Assembly: GCA_023053545.1 (NCBI GenBank)
Contig: JAKZAN010000005.1
Span: 5,580,001 to 5,644,000, forward strand
Source of the DNA: Lepidurus packardi
Taxonomy: Eukaryota; Arthropoda; Branchiopoda; Notostraca; Triopsidae
Length of the DNA: 64,000 bases
Direction: 5' to 3'
Under the pieces are notes generated by a model that did not search any database, was not told the origin of the DNA, and saw nothing but the letters and a program-made list of their open reading frames with translations. Positions 23,904 to 36,070 of the stretch are shown here, one piece after another; positions within the stretch are counted from its first letter, which is position 1, and each line of letters starts with the position of its first letter. The translations under genes were made by a program, and so were the position numbers.

Positions 23904-26900
23904 TCAGTCGACGAAACATTCACACATGCAGCTGCTGGGCGCCAAAGCGGTACAGGCTCGACGAGAACGACAGATCGCCCATTTACTCGTGGGCGGGACT
24001 TCGTCGCATACTTGCGACTTGGCAAAATTTAAAAATACCTAGTAATAAAACAAAGAATTATTATTAGCTCAATTCTGGGAAATTATGGAAAGTGCCCAAA
24101 GATAATATACGATTGCACTGAACGAAATTTGAAGGAATTCGTACTTGTTCTAGAGTAGTTTGTCCTACGGAGTAATCTTCAATCTGGAAACGCACTTTTG
24201 CGCTTTCCATAACTCCAAACACGCGAGCCCAGGATAGACCTCGATCTGGAACGTGATAGTGTACCAGACCTTGATGGTAATCCTTTAATTGGCAGCCTAT
24301 TTGAAAAAGAAAGAAACGGTTCATTGAAAACAGCTCTACAGGGTAGAAATGAAAATGGTCAGAATCAGGGAGAAAATGTATCTTACCGGGGAAACTGGTT
24401 TGGATATAATCCATGAGTGGTCCCATATCAGGAATGGGGGTTGGGGTCGTGGTGGTCACAACTGCCTGAGTGGACCTTTGACTTCCTGAGCGCAGACGAA
24501 CTTCTCCAGCACCTGACTTGGGTTCTGCTACTGATGCCATGTTCAGCGGCTCTTCGCGAGTCTCTGCGGGAGTTCCTCGCACTTTGGCGATGACGGTGTA
24601 ACCCTGGCCGAATTTGTTCTTGAGGTGTTGGGGAGAACCCAAACACTTGAACTGGCCATTGACCATGATGGCCAGTCGAGTGCAGAGAGCTTCGCACTCC
24701 TCCATGCTGTGCGAGGTGAGCACGATGGCTTGTCCATTGTCTCTCACTTTTGCAATTGTGTCCCATAATTGTCGTCGAGCCACGGGATCCATTCCGGTGG
24801 TCGGTTCATCCAAGAACACGATAGGCGGGTCGCCTACCAAAGCTACTGCTGTGCTCAACTTCCTTTTGTTTCCTCCGCTGTGTAGAAAAAACGAGTAAAG
24901 AAAACAGCAAAAACTGCACAAGCAAAGGGAAATACCAACCTGAGGTCTTTGACTTGCTTATGGATGTGTTCACGCAGCAAGAACTTGTCGGTCAAGTCTT
25001 CGATTAAGGCTTCAATGCGTCCTTCGTCCACCCCCCGCAAACGGGCAAACATGCGCAATGTTTCCCGTCCAGTCATTTCTTCAATGGTGGCATCAAATTG
25101 GGGACAATAACCTAGTCGTCTTTGGACTTCCTTTATGCTGCCGCGTATGCTGTAGCCGTCCAGAAAAGCGTCACCGGAGGATACCAAAGCATCTCCCGTT
25201 AACATTTTGAATGTGGTAGTCTTTCCGGCTCCGTTAACTCCCAACAATCCAAAGCACTCTCCTCTGCGCACGCCCAAACACAAGCGATTCACCGCCATAA
25301 AGTTTCCATCATAATATTTGCTCAATTCCCTATTAAATTTCCAAAGACATATATTAAGATCTTATTAAATCTTCACAAAAATTTAACTCTTTAATTGTTG
25401 GGACGTATAAATTATTATAAAAATTATTTCCTAATTTAATATTTTTATCGATTATTCTCCAATTCTCCAAAACTTAACACTCGAACAATTAATGAATATG
25501 TACCTAATAACGAGGTTGTTGCTATTGAGAAGGGTAGATAGGGGCGTGCCAAGGATTAGATCCCTTTCCTTAGCCACATCACTGTCTTCTGCTACGATAA
25601 TTTCCCCATTTTCTGCGTCGATGCGTTCATCTTCCAAGGCGGCAGGCGGTTGAGTATATGAACCCGTAAGGAAGTATTTGATTCGCTCGCAAACTTTCAT
25701 TTCAACCAGTAACAGAATCAAAAAGAAGATACAACCATCTACGGCCAAAAATACCAGCATGCGACCAATACCGAGACCCTCCCATCCCAACAAGTTCTCG
25801 TTGTACTGTACACACGGTGACGAGCCACATTTGCCGGTACCTTTAATTGAAATAAAAATGGTCAGAATTGCAATTAATCCTTGGCGAAAGAAATTAAAAA
25901 GCAAAAACATACGTTTGCAGCAGGGATTGGGCTTGATGCCTGATTCGCAAGCCATCTGAATCCAGACGTTGGTACAATATTCCACAGCCTTTGTATTGGT
26001 ATACAAGTTATTGAAGCCCATACCGAGGCTGTAATTAGGTAGGACGAGGAAAACCCAGTCCAAAATTTCAGCTGCATTCGTCAAGTCCAATTCGGGAATT
26101 TGGAGAATCACCACTGTAATGAGTGTTGCCATACCTTATAAGAGAAAAAATAAATAAAGGATTAATTATTTTAGAAAATTTAAAACATACATATATAGAA
26201 AATAAACACAAATGTACGTTACGAAAGCAGACGAATGGAAAAGTCTTATGAGTAGAAGTTTTCTTTTCGTGGTTTTAAGGTTGAAAAAAGTTAAAGTATC
26301 CAATTCATACCTGTAAAGATGTTGAACATGGTGATCCGGGTGAAACCGGAGGCCGGGATGGAGAACAAGAAGGAAAACAAGTACATGAGGGGCAGCATGG
26401 CCCATCCGAAGACCACGAAAAGGAGGAGCATGCGTCCCTGTTGCGCTGCAGTCGCATAGCCGTCTTCTTGAAACGCGATGAAAGTGAGGAGAATGCCGCA
26501 ACAAGGAATGAGAAAGTTGACAAAGTCCCAAGCCAAGTTGGCTAGCCAGAACGTGAGCACGTGGACACCGCTGACGTACTGCAGATGTTTAGCTTTGCTT
26601 ACGCGTTCTTTCACCAAAAACAAGAGGAAACTGGCTGCTAAGAAAGCCATGCCGAACGAGACGTTGAAACCCACTTGGAAACCCAAACTGTTGCTGGAGG
26701 TGTCATGATTCAATTTGCTAAAGTCATCGTACGGGAGCGGATGATTGGACACAGTGATGGTGTAATCCTCACTCCGGGTGTAGAGTTGTAAAAGAGCGTT
26801 ATGGAGTAATCCTAGGGTTACGGGAGGGGCGTGGAAGGGTTGGTTGTTAAACCACGAGATAGCTTTCAGATGACCAGCGTGTTGACCTGGTAAGAGGGTC

Positions 26901-29900
26901 AAACCTGCGATATAATGCATGCTAACACCTGGTAGATCCATGGAAGCCTTTTCTATGTAGTAATCGGTCATGGTGAGGCCTTCGTCAACGAAATCCACTT
27001 TGTTGGCCGCGGAACTGTTTAGCTGCTGCGCATAAGATGCGGCGATGTCGTAAGCCAGGGAATCATTTGCAGCTACTTCAATGGAGGTCACAGTTCCCAT
27101 ATATTGCTACGAACATAAATAAAATTGATTAAAAAAAGATATTCAAAGTTTAAGCAAATGTAACTTACGTCCAAGTTAGGCTGCAGAGTTCGTGAATCTT
27201 CTACTCCCGGCAGCGTTTGTACGACGATAAGGCAGATAACCAAGAAGAATACCGGGATTATGATTTGGGAGACGAACAGGATCCAATTGCGAACGATAAA
27301 AATCGACTTTTTAACCAACATGGCCCACAGTTGTTGAACGAATAAGGCAAATCCTTGCTTCCGGTAGTTTTCGACGAGCATCTGTACAGAGTACGAGTGA
27401 CCGTGCTTGAAAAAGCCGGTCGAGATTTCGCTGGGCAGTGACGATTCTAGAATAAACATCTGCTTTTAGAAAGATAGCTTTACAGATATACACGAAGTAA
27501 AAATTTACCTCCAACTAAGGAAGCACGATGGGTTTCGGTTTCAGGAGATTGATGGCGAGAAAAGGCCTTGGTGATGGACAAACGAGAGCGATGACCTGGC
27601 TGTCCGTCATCAGCCATAACCTCAACTTCGGCTTCAGCAGCTTTTTCACCCACACTAAGAAAGAAATACGATTGTAGAATAATGTAACTAAAGTATAATA
27701 AGAGTATCTACCGAATAAAGACCTCCTCCATAGTAGTGACAGAAGCACCATAACTGGATATGCCCAATTCTTCTCGTTTCTCTTCCAATTCTTGGAACAA
27801 CTGCTCGAAAACGTGACAACGGTCACTGGAGAGCACGTAGGAAAGTTCTGCGCCCACATTTTGGTCAACAGTTGCTTCGGGAATGTATTTCCGCATGACC
27901 TGGGTGACGCGGTTGACGTCACAACTGGCGTCCTTCACTATCACCAGATGGTAACCCGCACCATATTTCTTTTTCAAGAACAAGGAAGAGCCGCAGCATT
28001 GGATTTGACCAGAAGCCATAATTGAGATGCGGTCGCCTAACAAATCCGCTTCTTCCATGAAGTGTGTCGTGAGCAGTATAGTTCTTCCCGTCTTCTCCGC
28101 CTTGAAAATAAACATAATAAACGTTAAATTAAATTAAAGAAAGAGAAAAAAAAGTATACCTGTAGCAAGTCCCACGTGGATCGACGGGCCGAAGGATCCA
28201 TTCCAGAAGTTGGCTCATCTAACACAACCACTTTGGAGTCTCCACACAATGCAATTCCGACTGAAAGTTTCCGTTTCATGCCCCCGGACAACGTACAGGA
28301 CATTGCCTGACGTTTGTGTTCCAATTCCAAAGCTTTGATCATTCGATCGCTTTCCGCTTTTACGCGATTGGCAGAAAAGCCCTTCAACTACGTAAACATA
28401 ACAGTACTTAGTACAATTAAAATCGGTTGAGCGTAGAACACATAGTAATGAAGTTTTTTTCTTACCTTGCAGAAAAACTCGAGATGCTCTTCTACTGTGA
28501 GTTCATCGAAAAGGATGTCGTGCTGGGGACACAGTCCCAGGCTGCTTCTAACGCCCTGGATATCTTGGCAAATGTCATAGCCATTAACCAAAGCAGTGCC
28601 TCCAGATGGTGGAAACAAGCCTGCAGATGTCAAATTAATATACCTTTTCGTTTAAGAGGAATACAAATAATTATACCAGTTAGCATGCCCATAGTGGTCG
28701 TTTTACCGGCCCCGTTGTGACCCAACAGAGCGGTAATTTGGTTCTCATAGACGTTCATGTAAAGGTTGTTAACAGCCAAACGTCCTTTATTACTATATGC
28801 CTTCAAAGCAAAAAAAGTAACATTGAATAACAAATTCAGGGAAAAGGTATGTTATTATACCTTAGTTAAGCCACGGATTTGAATGCCAGCTGGCAAGCCT
28901 ACAGGCTCCTCTTCAAAGAACTCAGTAGAGGGTCTTTTGGTGGCCGTTACGGATGCATTCAGTCGGGAATCATAGTAACTGCCACACCAATAGCTCTTCT
29001 GCAAAGATTAAAAAAAAAAAAATTACAGCTATGGGCCAGACAGATTTATTTGCAAGCTTACTGTGACGGGGAAATACCAGGGTTTGGGAACACCAAACTC
29101 GCCCGGAAACACAGCTTCGATGTACAAAGCGAAGGAAAGGTAGATTATGGCGTCAATGACCAACATGACCAGCACTTCGCCAAAGCTGAAGTCATCGTCA
29201 GGCGAAATTCCACTCCATAAAGTTTCCCACTGCACTCCAGCACCTTTGAAGGAAAGTAAATGGTTTAGGAAACGCTAAAAAGAATTCCGTAAAAAATAAA
29301 TTTAAACTTACTTGCTCCTTCGAACATGGTGATGAGTTGGGAGGCAAAGGCCATAGCAGTGTTGGATAATAAACACGCCAGGATTTTGTTGCTTTTGGTC
29401 AAAGTGGCGTACCTGATTTGGAGGAAAAAGTAAGGACAGTAGGACACAAACCAAATGATCCCTGCTCCTGTGGCCGCCGAATTAGCTGTAAAAAACGAAT
29501 TTTCCACCCATTAGTTTTTTCTTCGAATCGGAAAATCCAATCCACGCCGCAATTTTACCTTTGGAGAAAAAGACGGTCATGAGGAAGCAGAAGCTGATGC
29601 TCGTAATGGTGAAGATAAGCAAGAAGACAAAGAACAAAGATCCATCCGACTTCTCTAAAACTGCCAAGCTGCCTTCTCCGTACCAACGAACTTTGAGCAG
29701 AATGGTAATAAAGATGATGGTCACGACAAGGAATACGAAGGACTTGATGAACCATGCTGTCCAATGGAGCCAATTAGGCAATCCCATCATCTTCATCGAC
29801 TCCTGTTCATTAAAATAATTTTAGTCATTTTAAAAGCCGGCTCAACGGAAATGTAAAACTTCATGAGCCAAGATATTGTCCTATTCTATGTTGTCCTTAT

Positions 29901-31655
29901 TCTCAAGACATTGTCCTATTCTTTTCCTTACAAAAACATACCCAATTCTCTCCCACACTTCCCTTCTTGACCTTGACATTACCTACCCCTTCCATTCACA
30001 ACGATTTGCGTTACGTCACAAGGTCGCTTTAGTTCAGTACGACTGTAGTAAAGCACATGAATCATAACAGGTGTAAAACACCCAGTTACTACAAGATGTC
30101 CTCGTCCTCCTCTAGCGGGTGCATGTTGAAGACACGCGTCATTAAAATGAACCGAATCTTCCCCGGACACACTACTGGTTTAAAGGCTAAGATAAAAAAC
30201 GAAAAATCGATAACTTACTTTTAAGCGCTTTTCTTTTTCGTGGACTACGCTCTTGACAATATTCAAAGCCGGGTAGATAAAGCTGAGCATGATGATAAGT
30301 GGGAGCCATCCTTGCAATGCTACCAAGAATTTGTCATCGGCATACGGCGGATACGGATAACGGCACATGTACACATCGATATTGCTCAAGTCTCTTTTGG
30401 AAAGCGTTTCCGTTACGATTCGACTAATGCCATGCTGCAGTGTCAAAAATCCTTCATGATAGTAACCTAAATACAACCAGTTTTTGTTTGTTTGTTTACG
30501 GCATTAGCAAAAGATAGCACGTCTTCGACAACTTGTATCTTTCTTGCTTACCTGGATTCCCGCCTTCGGTTTTATTCTTGTAGCGAGGTCCAGGTAGTTG
30601 GAAAACGGGGAACTGAAAGTCGGTCATCCAAGTTTCTACCGGGGACCAAGGGCTGCGGTCAGGATTGTCCAGTCGGGGGCTTCCCTTTAGCCGGATTTTA
30701 AACTATACAAAAGTGGAAGAAAGCAGACGTTAAAGTTTTCTCTTTCCTTTCTAATTTCTCTTTTTCCCCATAATTCGAGAAGAATCCGGAGTGGCAGTCC
30801 CTTTACCTTGATGTCTGGGCTGAACCGCGTTCCATTTTCCAAGAACTCGCCAGTGAAAACAATTCCACCGAGATAGTCCACGGAACTCGAGTTAAACGCC
30901 TGATTATAATTCCCCATAATGTTATCTACCATGGCTTGCTCATTGGCAAAACCATATCCTAAACCGCAACAGACAATTTTAGATAAAAATTCAAATAACA
31001 AGCTTAGATTAGCTAACCAACCTTCGCTTTTGACATTGATGCGAGAAGCCAATTTTTCCATGACCTGTTGAACGGCAGTATTGTTGGGAGCCCATGCTAA
31101 AGGCCAACGACTGGGGAACAAGTCGAACGGTAGAGCCGTGGGTAACGTGGCCGCTAAGGAGGCGTATTGCGAAATATCTGGGGCATCAAACTTGGCTCCC
31201 ACTTTGGGCAAGGGAATGTTGAATATAGACGTCCTATTCAATTACACGGTTTTTCTTGAAAGAACTGTTCCATACGAAAAAAAAAAGAAATAAGTGAAGG
31301 CTTACTTGGGAATGTACGGTAGGTTTGCGATGGAATAGTCCGGGTAAATAGTGGAGTTGCCGTAGAATTCCGCAGGAGCCAAATCGCGAATTATGACGAG
31401 TAAGGAGGCGAAGAAGACAGGTAAGGCAATCTCGACGCACGTTTGGATCTTGTGTCGCTTTTGCACTACCCAGTTCTTCCAAAGTAACAAGCCCAACTTG
31501 CTGACTCCTGCAGCGGGCGTCGCAGGCGTCCCACTCGCGTTTGGCGGCGTCAGACCCATGCTCAAGCGCGCACCAGACTGATTCACGAAAATCGGCTCGG
31601 TCCGACCATGTTTGCCAGGTTCCACTTGGTTATCAATGCCACTCGGACGCTTCAT
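23904..31655 (-). CDS. ABCA3: ABC transporter subfamily A (ABCA3-like full transporter), 22 exons
   Basis: Exons, from the start: 31655-31306, 31233-31022, 30958-30807, 30702-30552, 30466-30219, 29802-29559, 29485-29312, 29243-29062, 28998-28861, 28800-28677, 28620-28466, 28387-28160, 28100-27712, 27654-27509, 27446-27169, 27106-26311, 26134-25913, 25840-25504, 25329-24940, 24877-24387, 24296-24145, 24038-23904. These give 1897 residues in phase. The layout is TM helix (about 68-90), extracellular loop, TMs, NBD1 (Walker [11 protein letters not shown] 644; LSGGMKRK 743; Walker [14 protein letters not shown]767), second TM half, NBD2 ([10 protein letters not shown] 1539; LSGGNKRK 1638; [13 protein letters not shown]1662). 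The last exon restores [12 protein letters not shown], typical of the family end, plus a Cys-containing tail. Both NBDs look complete. The family exports or flips phospholipids and sterols across membranes. An in-frame TGA lies upstream of the chosen ATG. Orthology to ABCA3 itself, rather than another ABCA, is inference. Confidence 0.93.
29803..30218 (-). other. ABCA intron 5, unusually long (416 bp)
   Basis: Good splice ends (AAA|GTAAGT and TGAACAG|GAG) join EKEKRLK to ESMKMMG exactly as in the family, so no exon is missing. Most other introns of this gene are 60-90 bp. The extra sequence is less AT-rich and contains a direct repeat of ATTGTCCTATTCT (29873-29885 and 29909-29921), suggesting a later insertion. 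Confidence 0.7.
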
Positions 31656-34398
31656 TGACACTCTTCTGCGTTGAACTGTCTCTTCTTGGACTGTCTTTCA
31701 GATAAGTTCTCCGGCTTTCGACTTTGGGACGGGAACACGCAACTCGAAAAAGCACGAGGAAAAAGGGGCGCAAATCCGCTGTTTTCTTGACAAAGTAGGT
31801 GAGTGCACACTAACGGTTGTATAACACCACGTGACCACAGTCATTGATTCCTGCGCCGTTTCCCGTTGGCACCAGTCATGGTTTTCCGGATCTGTAACAC
31901 AATTTTCAGATAAGTCACATTTATTTAGAACCCAACTTGCGTCTTTGAGAGTCTAATTATAACTAAAATGGTCTGGCAAGAGAAGCTTCATACAACCCGA
32001 AAGGACAGTTTCAAGTTCAAGGAGAGACGGGTCCGGTTTGTACGGTACTGGCAGACGAGAAATAGAGAGCAGACGAATCAGAAGAGGCCAAGGAATGCGG
32101 GAACCAGGCCTCCTTATTTCAGTCCTGGCAGCTTCTCGTAACTATTTTCCATATTTCCACCACGGAGGAAAGGTATACGAGTGTGCCCCCTACCCCCTAG
32201 CGGCAATAAAGCACCGTTAGGTCGCAAGAAAGGCCTTGCCTTTTACCTTTACCTGCGCCCAACCCACTACCTGTCTCATTTCCATATTAATACAAAACTA
32301 AGCTACTGAACAGCCGTTATTAGAATCTTTTTTCTCCAAAACAAGGAAAGGAGATCAACAAGAAATGATCATAAACATTAACTGTCCCCCATTTACTTCA
32401 TTTTATTCGTTGGCTGCAGATGACGTTCCATTTTTCCTGGCCACAAAAGAATAATTATTTTCTACTACTGGTGACGCATTTCGAGGAAAATGATAGCGTC
32501 TTCCTGAGTTACTCAGGCGTCCTAAAAAATGCACTCATACGAAATTTATTTTTAAAAGTGGGCGGAAAGACTGCAATTTCATATGATAACCTGGTAACAC
32601 AAAAAGCAGCCCCTGACCTTCTACTGTTTGTCTTGTTGGGCATATGCCTACACATGTACAGTATATACTCACGACACCCACTGAGAGGCGGACAACGAAG
32701 CTATTTCAATTTTTCCTATTCTTTTTGAGCAATTTCATAATGGTTTTCCCATGTCGTCTTAGCCAGGAAATGAACCCGGGTACGGCCTACCCTGGGGCTC
32801 ATGGAATGCCTTGACCTGACACCAAAGCCTACATTCTGGTTTCGATTTGCGTAACTCAGAGATGCTCGGAAATCTTCTGCAGTGTTAACTTTGTTTAAAG
32901 AATGGCAAAGGAAGACGTGGGCCGTTGCAAAGACATGCAATTGCTGGTAAGAAAAACTTTCGCTTTCCAAAGCTTTTTGGGAGAGACACGCCTCGTTCAA
33001 TACATATAAGTAACAATACAGGCGACAAATATCACGCAGGATGTCCTCCACCCTTTACTTTCTGAATGCATGTCGAGTTCTTTCGTTGTTCCAAAAAATA
33101 GCTGCATTTGGTTGTCAAAGGTCACAGGAAACATTCCGCTAAACAAATTTTACAATGATGAAATAAATCACTTAGGCTGGTGAGTCCTGATGGAGCAAAC
33201 GTTCGGCTGATGAATAAAGCTATTGTCTTAGATTGAAAAAAACTCCGGCTTAGTACACAAAACACATGCCCTGCGGGAAAAGTCGGGTTACCAAAAATGG
33301 TAGATATCTGACTTGAATTCTTTTTAATTTTAAGCACTCTTAAGTCTTCAAACTAACAGATCCATTTCATGTATCTCATGAAACAAAAAGTTTAAAAACT
33401 AGATTATTCCTTTAAAAGGAACTAGATATATGGGAAATTAATTGCATAAGGGAAATTAATTTGAACTAAAATGCTGAAAATGAAGGGGGAAAATAATGAT
33501 AAAAAAACGTGGAGAACAGGTGTAGAAAAACATACTCGGCCTAGATTGTGGTCAGGCAGGACTGAAGCACCTAAGACCGACCTCAAATTCCCTTGACTCT
33601 CACAACTTCTTCTTCAGCCCGCCTTGCATGTAAATGAGGCTACGGCTTCGGGTTTCGGGAAGACGTTCGATGCAAGTAGGTCAAAGAGCGAGGAAGACAA
33701 CGACGGTGGTAAGTATGGAAAAAGAGGCTACACACAGTCCAAACCTGTTTCTTTGAATGGAAACTTTTTCAAACACTTTTAGTGTGTGTACGGGCATTCA
33801 CCTGGCTAGGACTGACCCCGAAAGAGCTGATGGTTTTACACAGGTCGATTTAAGAATAAATGACCCACGCGTTGCTTCATAAAACCTATCCTTGCAATCA
33901 AGAGAGAATGACTTGGCAAGAATTCCAAGTTGACTTTGGAATGTTACGTAGTGAGTGCAGCTGCACTGATAAGCGTTATCGTTGATTAATACCTATTAGA
34001 ACTTATATTGCAAAGTGCCCTTGGTTATTTCTATAATCACGGTTTTTAAGGCTTGCGGAGTGATAAAAAGGGACCCTTAAACTGATATGGGTCATTTGTA
34101 CTAGCCCCCGAGGGGGAGAAGACGCAATCCTTCGGTAGAAAGCTCCACTTTCTTCTGGAATGTGGTTAACCTGTAGGAGAGAAGTCCCAGTGGTCTCCGA
34201 CTTCCCCGCAAAAGTTTTTTCCTGAGAAACGGTCCAAAACTATGCCAATATCATGAAGAGAAGGTCAAGGACGTGGGTCGCGGGCCACTGACCTGATGGT
34301 TGATGTTTTAAAAAAGGTAAGAACCTAACGGGACCTTGCTCGGCTTCTTAAAGAGCCACAGGATCGCATTTTGACGTTGTACTGGGGGAGGTTCTCAT

Positions 34399-34434
34399 GA
34401 TCAAAAGTGTCAGATTGATCAAAAGTGTCAGACT
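34399..34434. repeat. 18-bp tandem pair
   Basis: GATCAAAAGTGTCAGATT is followed at once by GATCAAAAGTGTCAGACT (one mismatch). This is a minor local duplication with no evident function. Confidence 0.85.
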
Positions 34435-35938
34435 GAGAAAGTAGGCCAAAGGTCGAACGGGCTGTGAAGCGGGAGCTAAGAAAATAACAGTTTGAGAAAG
34501 TTAGTAACACCCAGTAACTCCCCTTTGGGGTCCGAAAAATCATTTCCTCCAACTTCACAAAACCTACCGAGGGGGCAAAATGAAGTGAAAATTGAGGTCT
34601 GACCAGATTGGCACAGAGTGAACGCCTGAATCTAACGGACTCAAGCCATGTGGTTACGCGTTGAGGTCACCAACTTCCCTATTCTCGTTTCCAAAGCCAA
34701 CCAAGCCAGGCAAACCAGTGTGGATACTGCGGATACGCAAAGAAGCGTAGAGCATATCTCCAGCATTAACGGTGCCTGGTATTGAGCCATGCTTCTGTCT
34801 TCTACTTGTTAACAACGTAGCTCTTTTTTGGCATATCCGCATTCTAGCACAGTTTCGCTTTACAGTTCAGTATTACATTTTCATGTCTCTCAGAAATGAA
34901 AACTATGCATTGGAGGATAAACACTTACCAGTCCTGGAATGTTGTTTAGATTCAGGAGAAATTATGGTATGGATCTGAAGACTTTTCGCGAAAATCCGAA
35001 ATTAAAGAGACAATAAACGGCACCACAACACAACTTCAACGATACACTTGCCAAATAAATAAGGCAATTAATTAAATAACAATAAGTTAAAAGCTGCTCA
35101 GTGCCATGCAGCCAAGTCAACACTCCAATCACACTGCACTTTCGAGAGTCTATGGTGCGTGTTGTGAACCGGTGTTCGGCGTAGATGGCAATGGCCCTGA
35201 TACTTCCTGGTTCGCTTTTCCCAACCCGTGAAGTCAGGCAACAGCTTGGGAAACTTGTCGGAAAAAGTACCCGCCCCCTCCAACGAAAGAACAATCGCCC
35301 ACAGCTACACCAGTAAAAGGGGACTATGAACAGGTGAGAAAGAGACTTGGAACCATCTGACTCCCCCCTTTTTTCGCTTATCAAACGGAGCCAAAGAAAC
35401 CAAGGAATGACCACACAAACAGCACATCCTACTGGTTCCAGCCGCACACTACACATACGTGTCCCAAAACAAACCGGAACGATGGTTTGACGTCAGAAAG
35501 AGGGTTATAGAAACTGGATGCCGGCACAGAAAGCAGAACGTGTGAAGCGATCCTCAACGTAAAAGCATATGCAGAGCAGGAGAAAGCATTCTTGGTGTTG
35601 TCCAGGGAATCCCATTAAGAATTCGAACAACGTCTTTCCTAGAATACGACAGAAAACCCCAACCTTTCCATCACGGACATGAAAGTATACCCCTACTTTT
35701 CAAATCAATGACCCGGTCGATTTTCAAGTAGCAAGGGAAATCAGTTAGGCTTATACTTATTACAGGATTACTTATATATTTGCAAATCTTAAAATAATAC
35801 AGTATTTATTACATTTTTCCACATTCCAAGCTAAAATAGATGCCCCTTTTCCTGTTCCACGTCTGTCTGGCAATACTAACCCACTTTTTTGCCTGCCCCA
35901 CAAGCTTATTTTTCCTTCTTTTTGTACCCCCGCGACGT

Positions 35939-35944
35939 TTTATT
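35939..35944 (-). terminator. polyadenylation signal AATAAA (cyclase gene)
   Basis: The minus-strand AATAAA lies about 130 bases after the cyclase stop codon. Confidence 0.5.
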
Positions 35945-36070
35945 TCTTATCAGATCCTAGCTGGAGCAACTTGCTGGGGCCTAACTGTAAAACTAATTTT
36001 CTACTAGTTGCTGTTTCCTTTCTTTCCTTATTACAGCCAAAACAAAGTTATCCCGCACAAGGAAAGAGAT

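Larger units (their letters stand above)
31656..36070. other. intergenic region between the ABCA gene and the cyclase gene
   Basis: The first few hundred bases after 31655 should hold the ABCA 5' leader and promoter, but I see no clear TATA plus initiator. The rest has no recognised gene. The largest open frame is minus 34962-35456 (164 codons, Cys-rich), with no family resemblance. An 18-bp tandem pair lies at 34399-34434. Confidence 0.55.

Noticed and set aside
23780..24025. 81-codon minus-strand frame near the ABCA 3' end
   Set aside because: It overlaps the final ABCA exon in a different frame; the family ending VFLNFAKSQ identifies the real one.
32740..32830. possible tRNA on the minus strand (GGGTTCATTTCC T-loop-like word)
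   Set aside because: Acceptor stem and anticodon arm do not pair.
32716..33051. 111-codon frame on the minus strand with protein-like composition
   Set aside because: It opens at GTG with no suitable ATG or acceptor, and I recognise no family.
34962..35456. 164-codon open frame, minus strand, Cys-rich
   Set aside because: It is long for chance, but it shows no motif, regular Cys pattern or neighbouring exon to support a gene.
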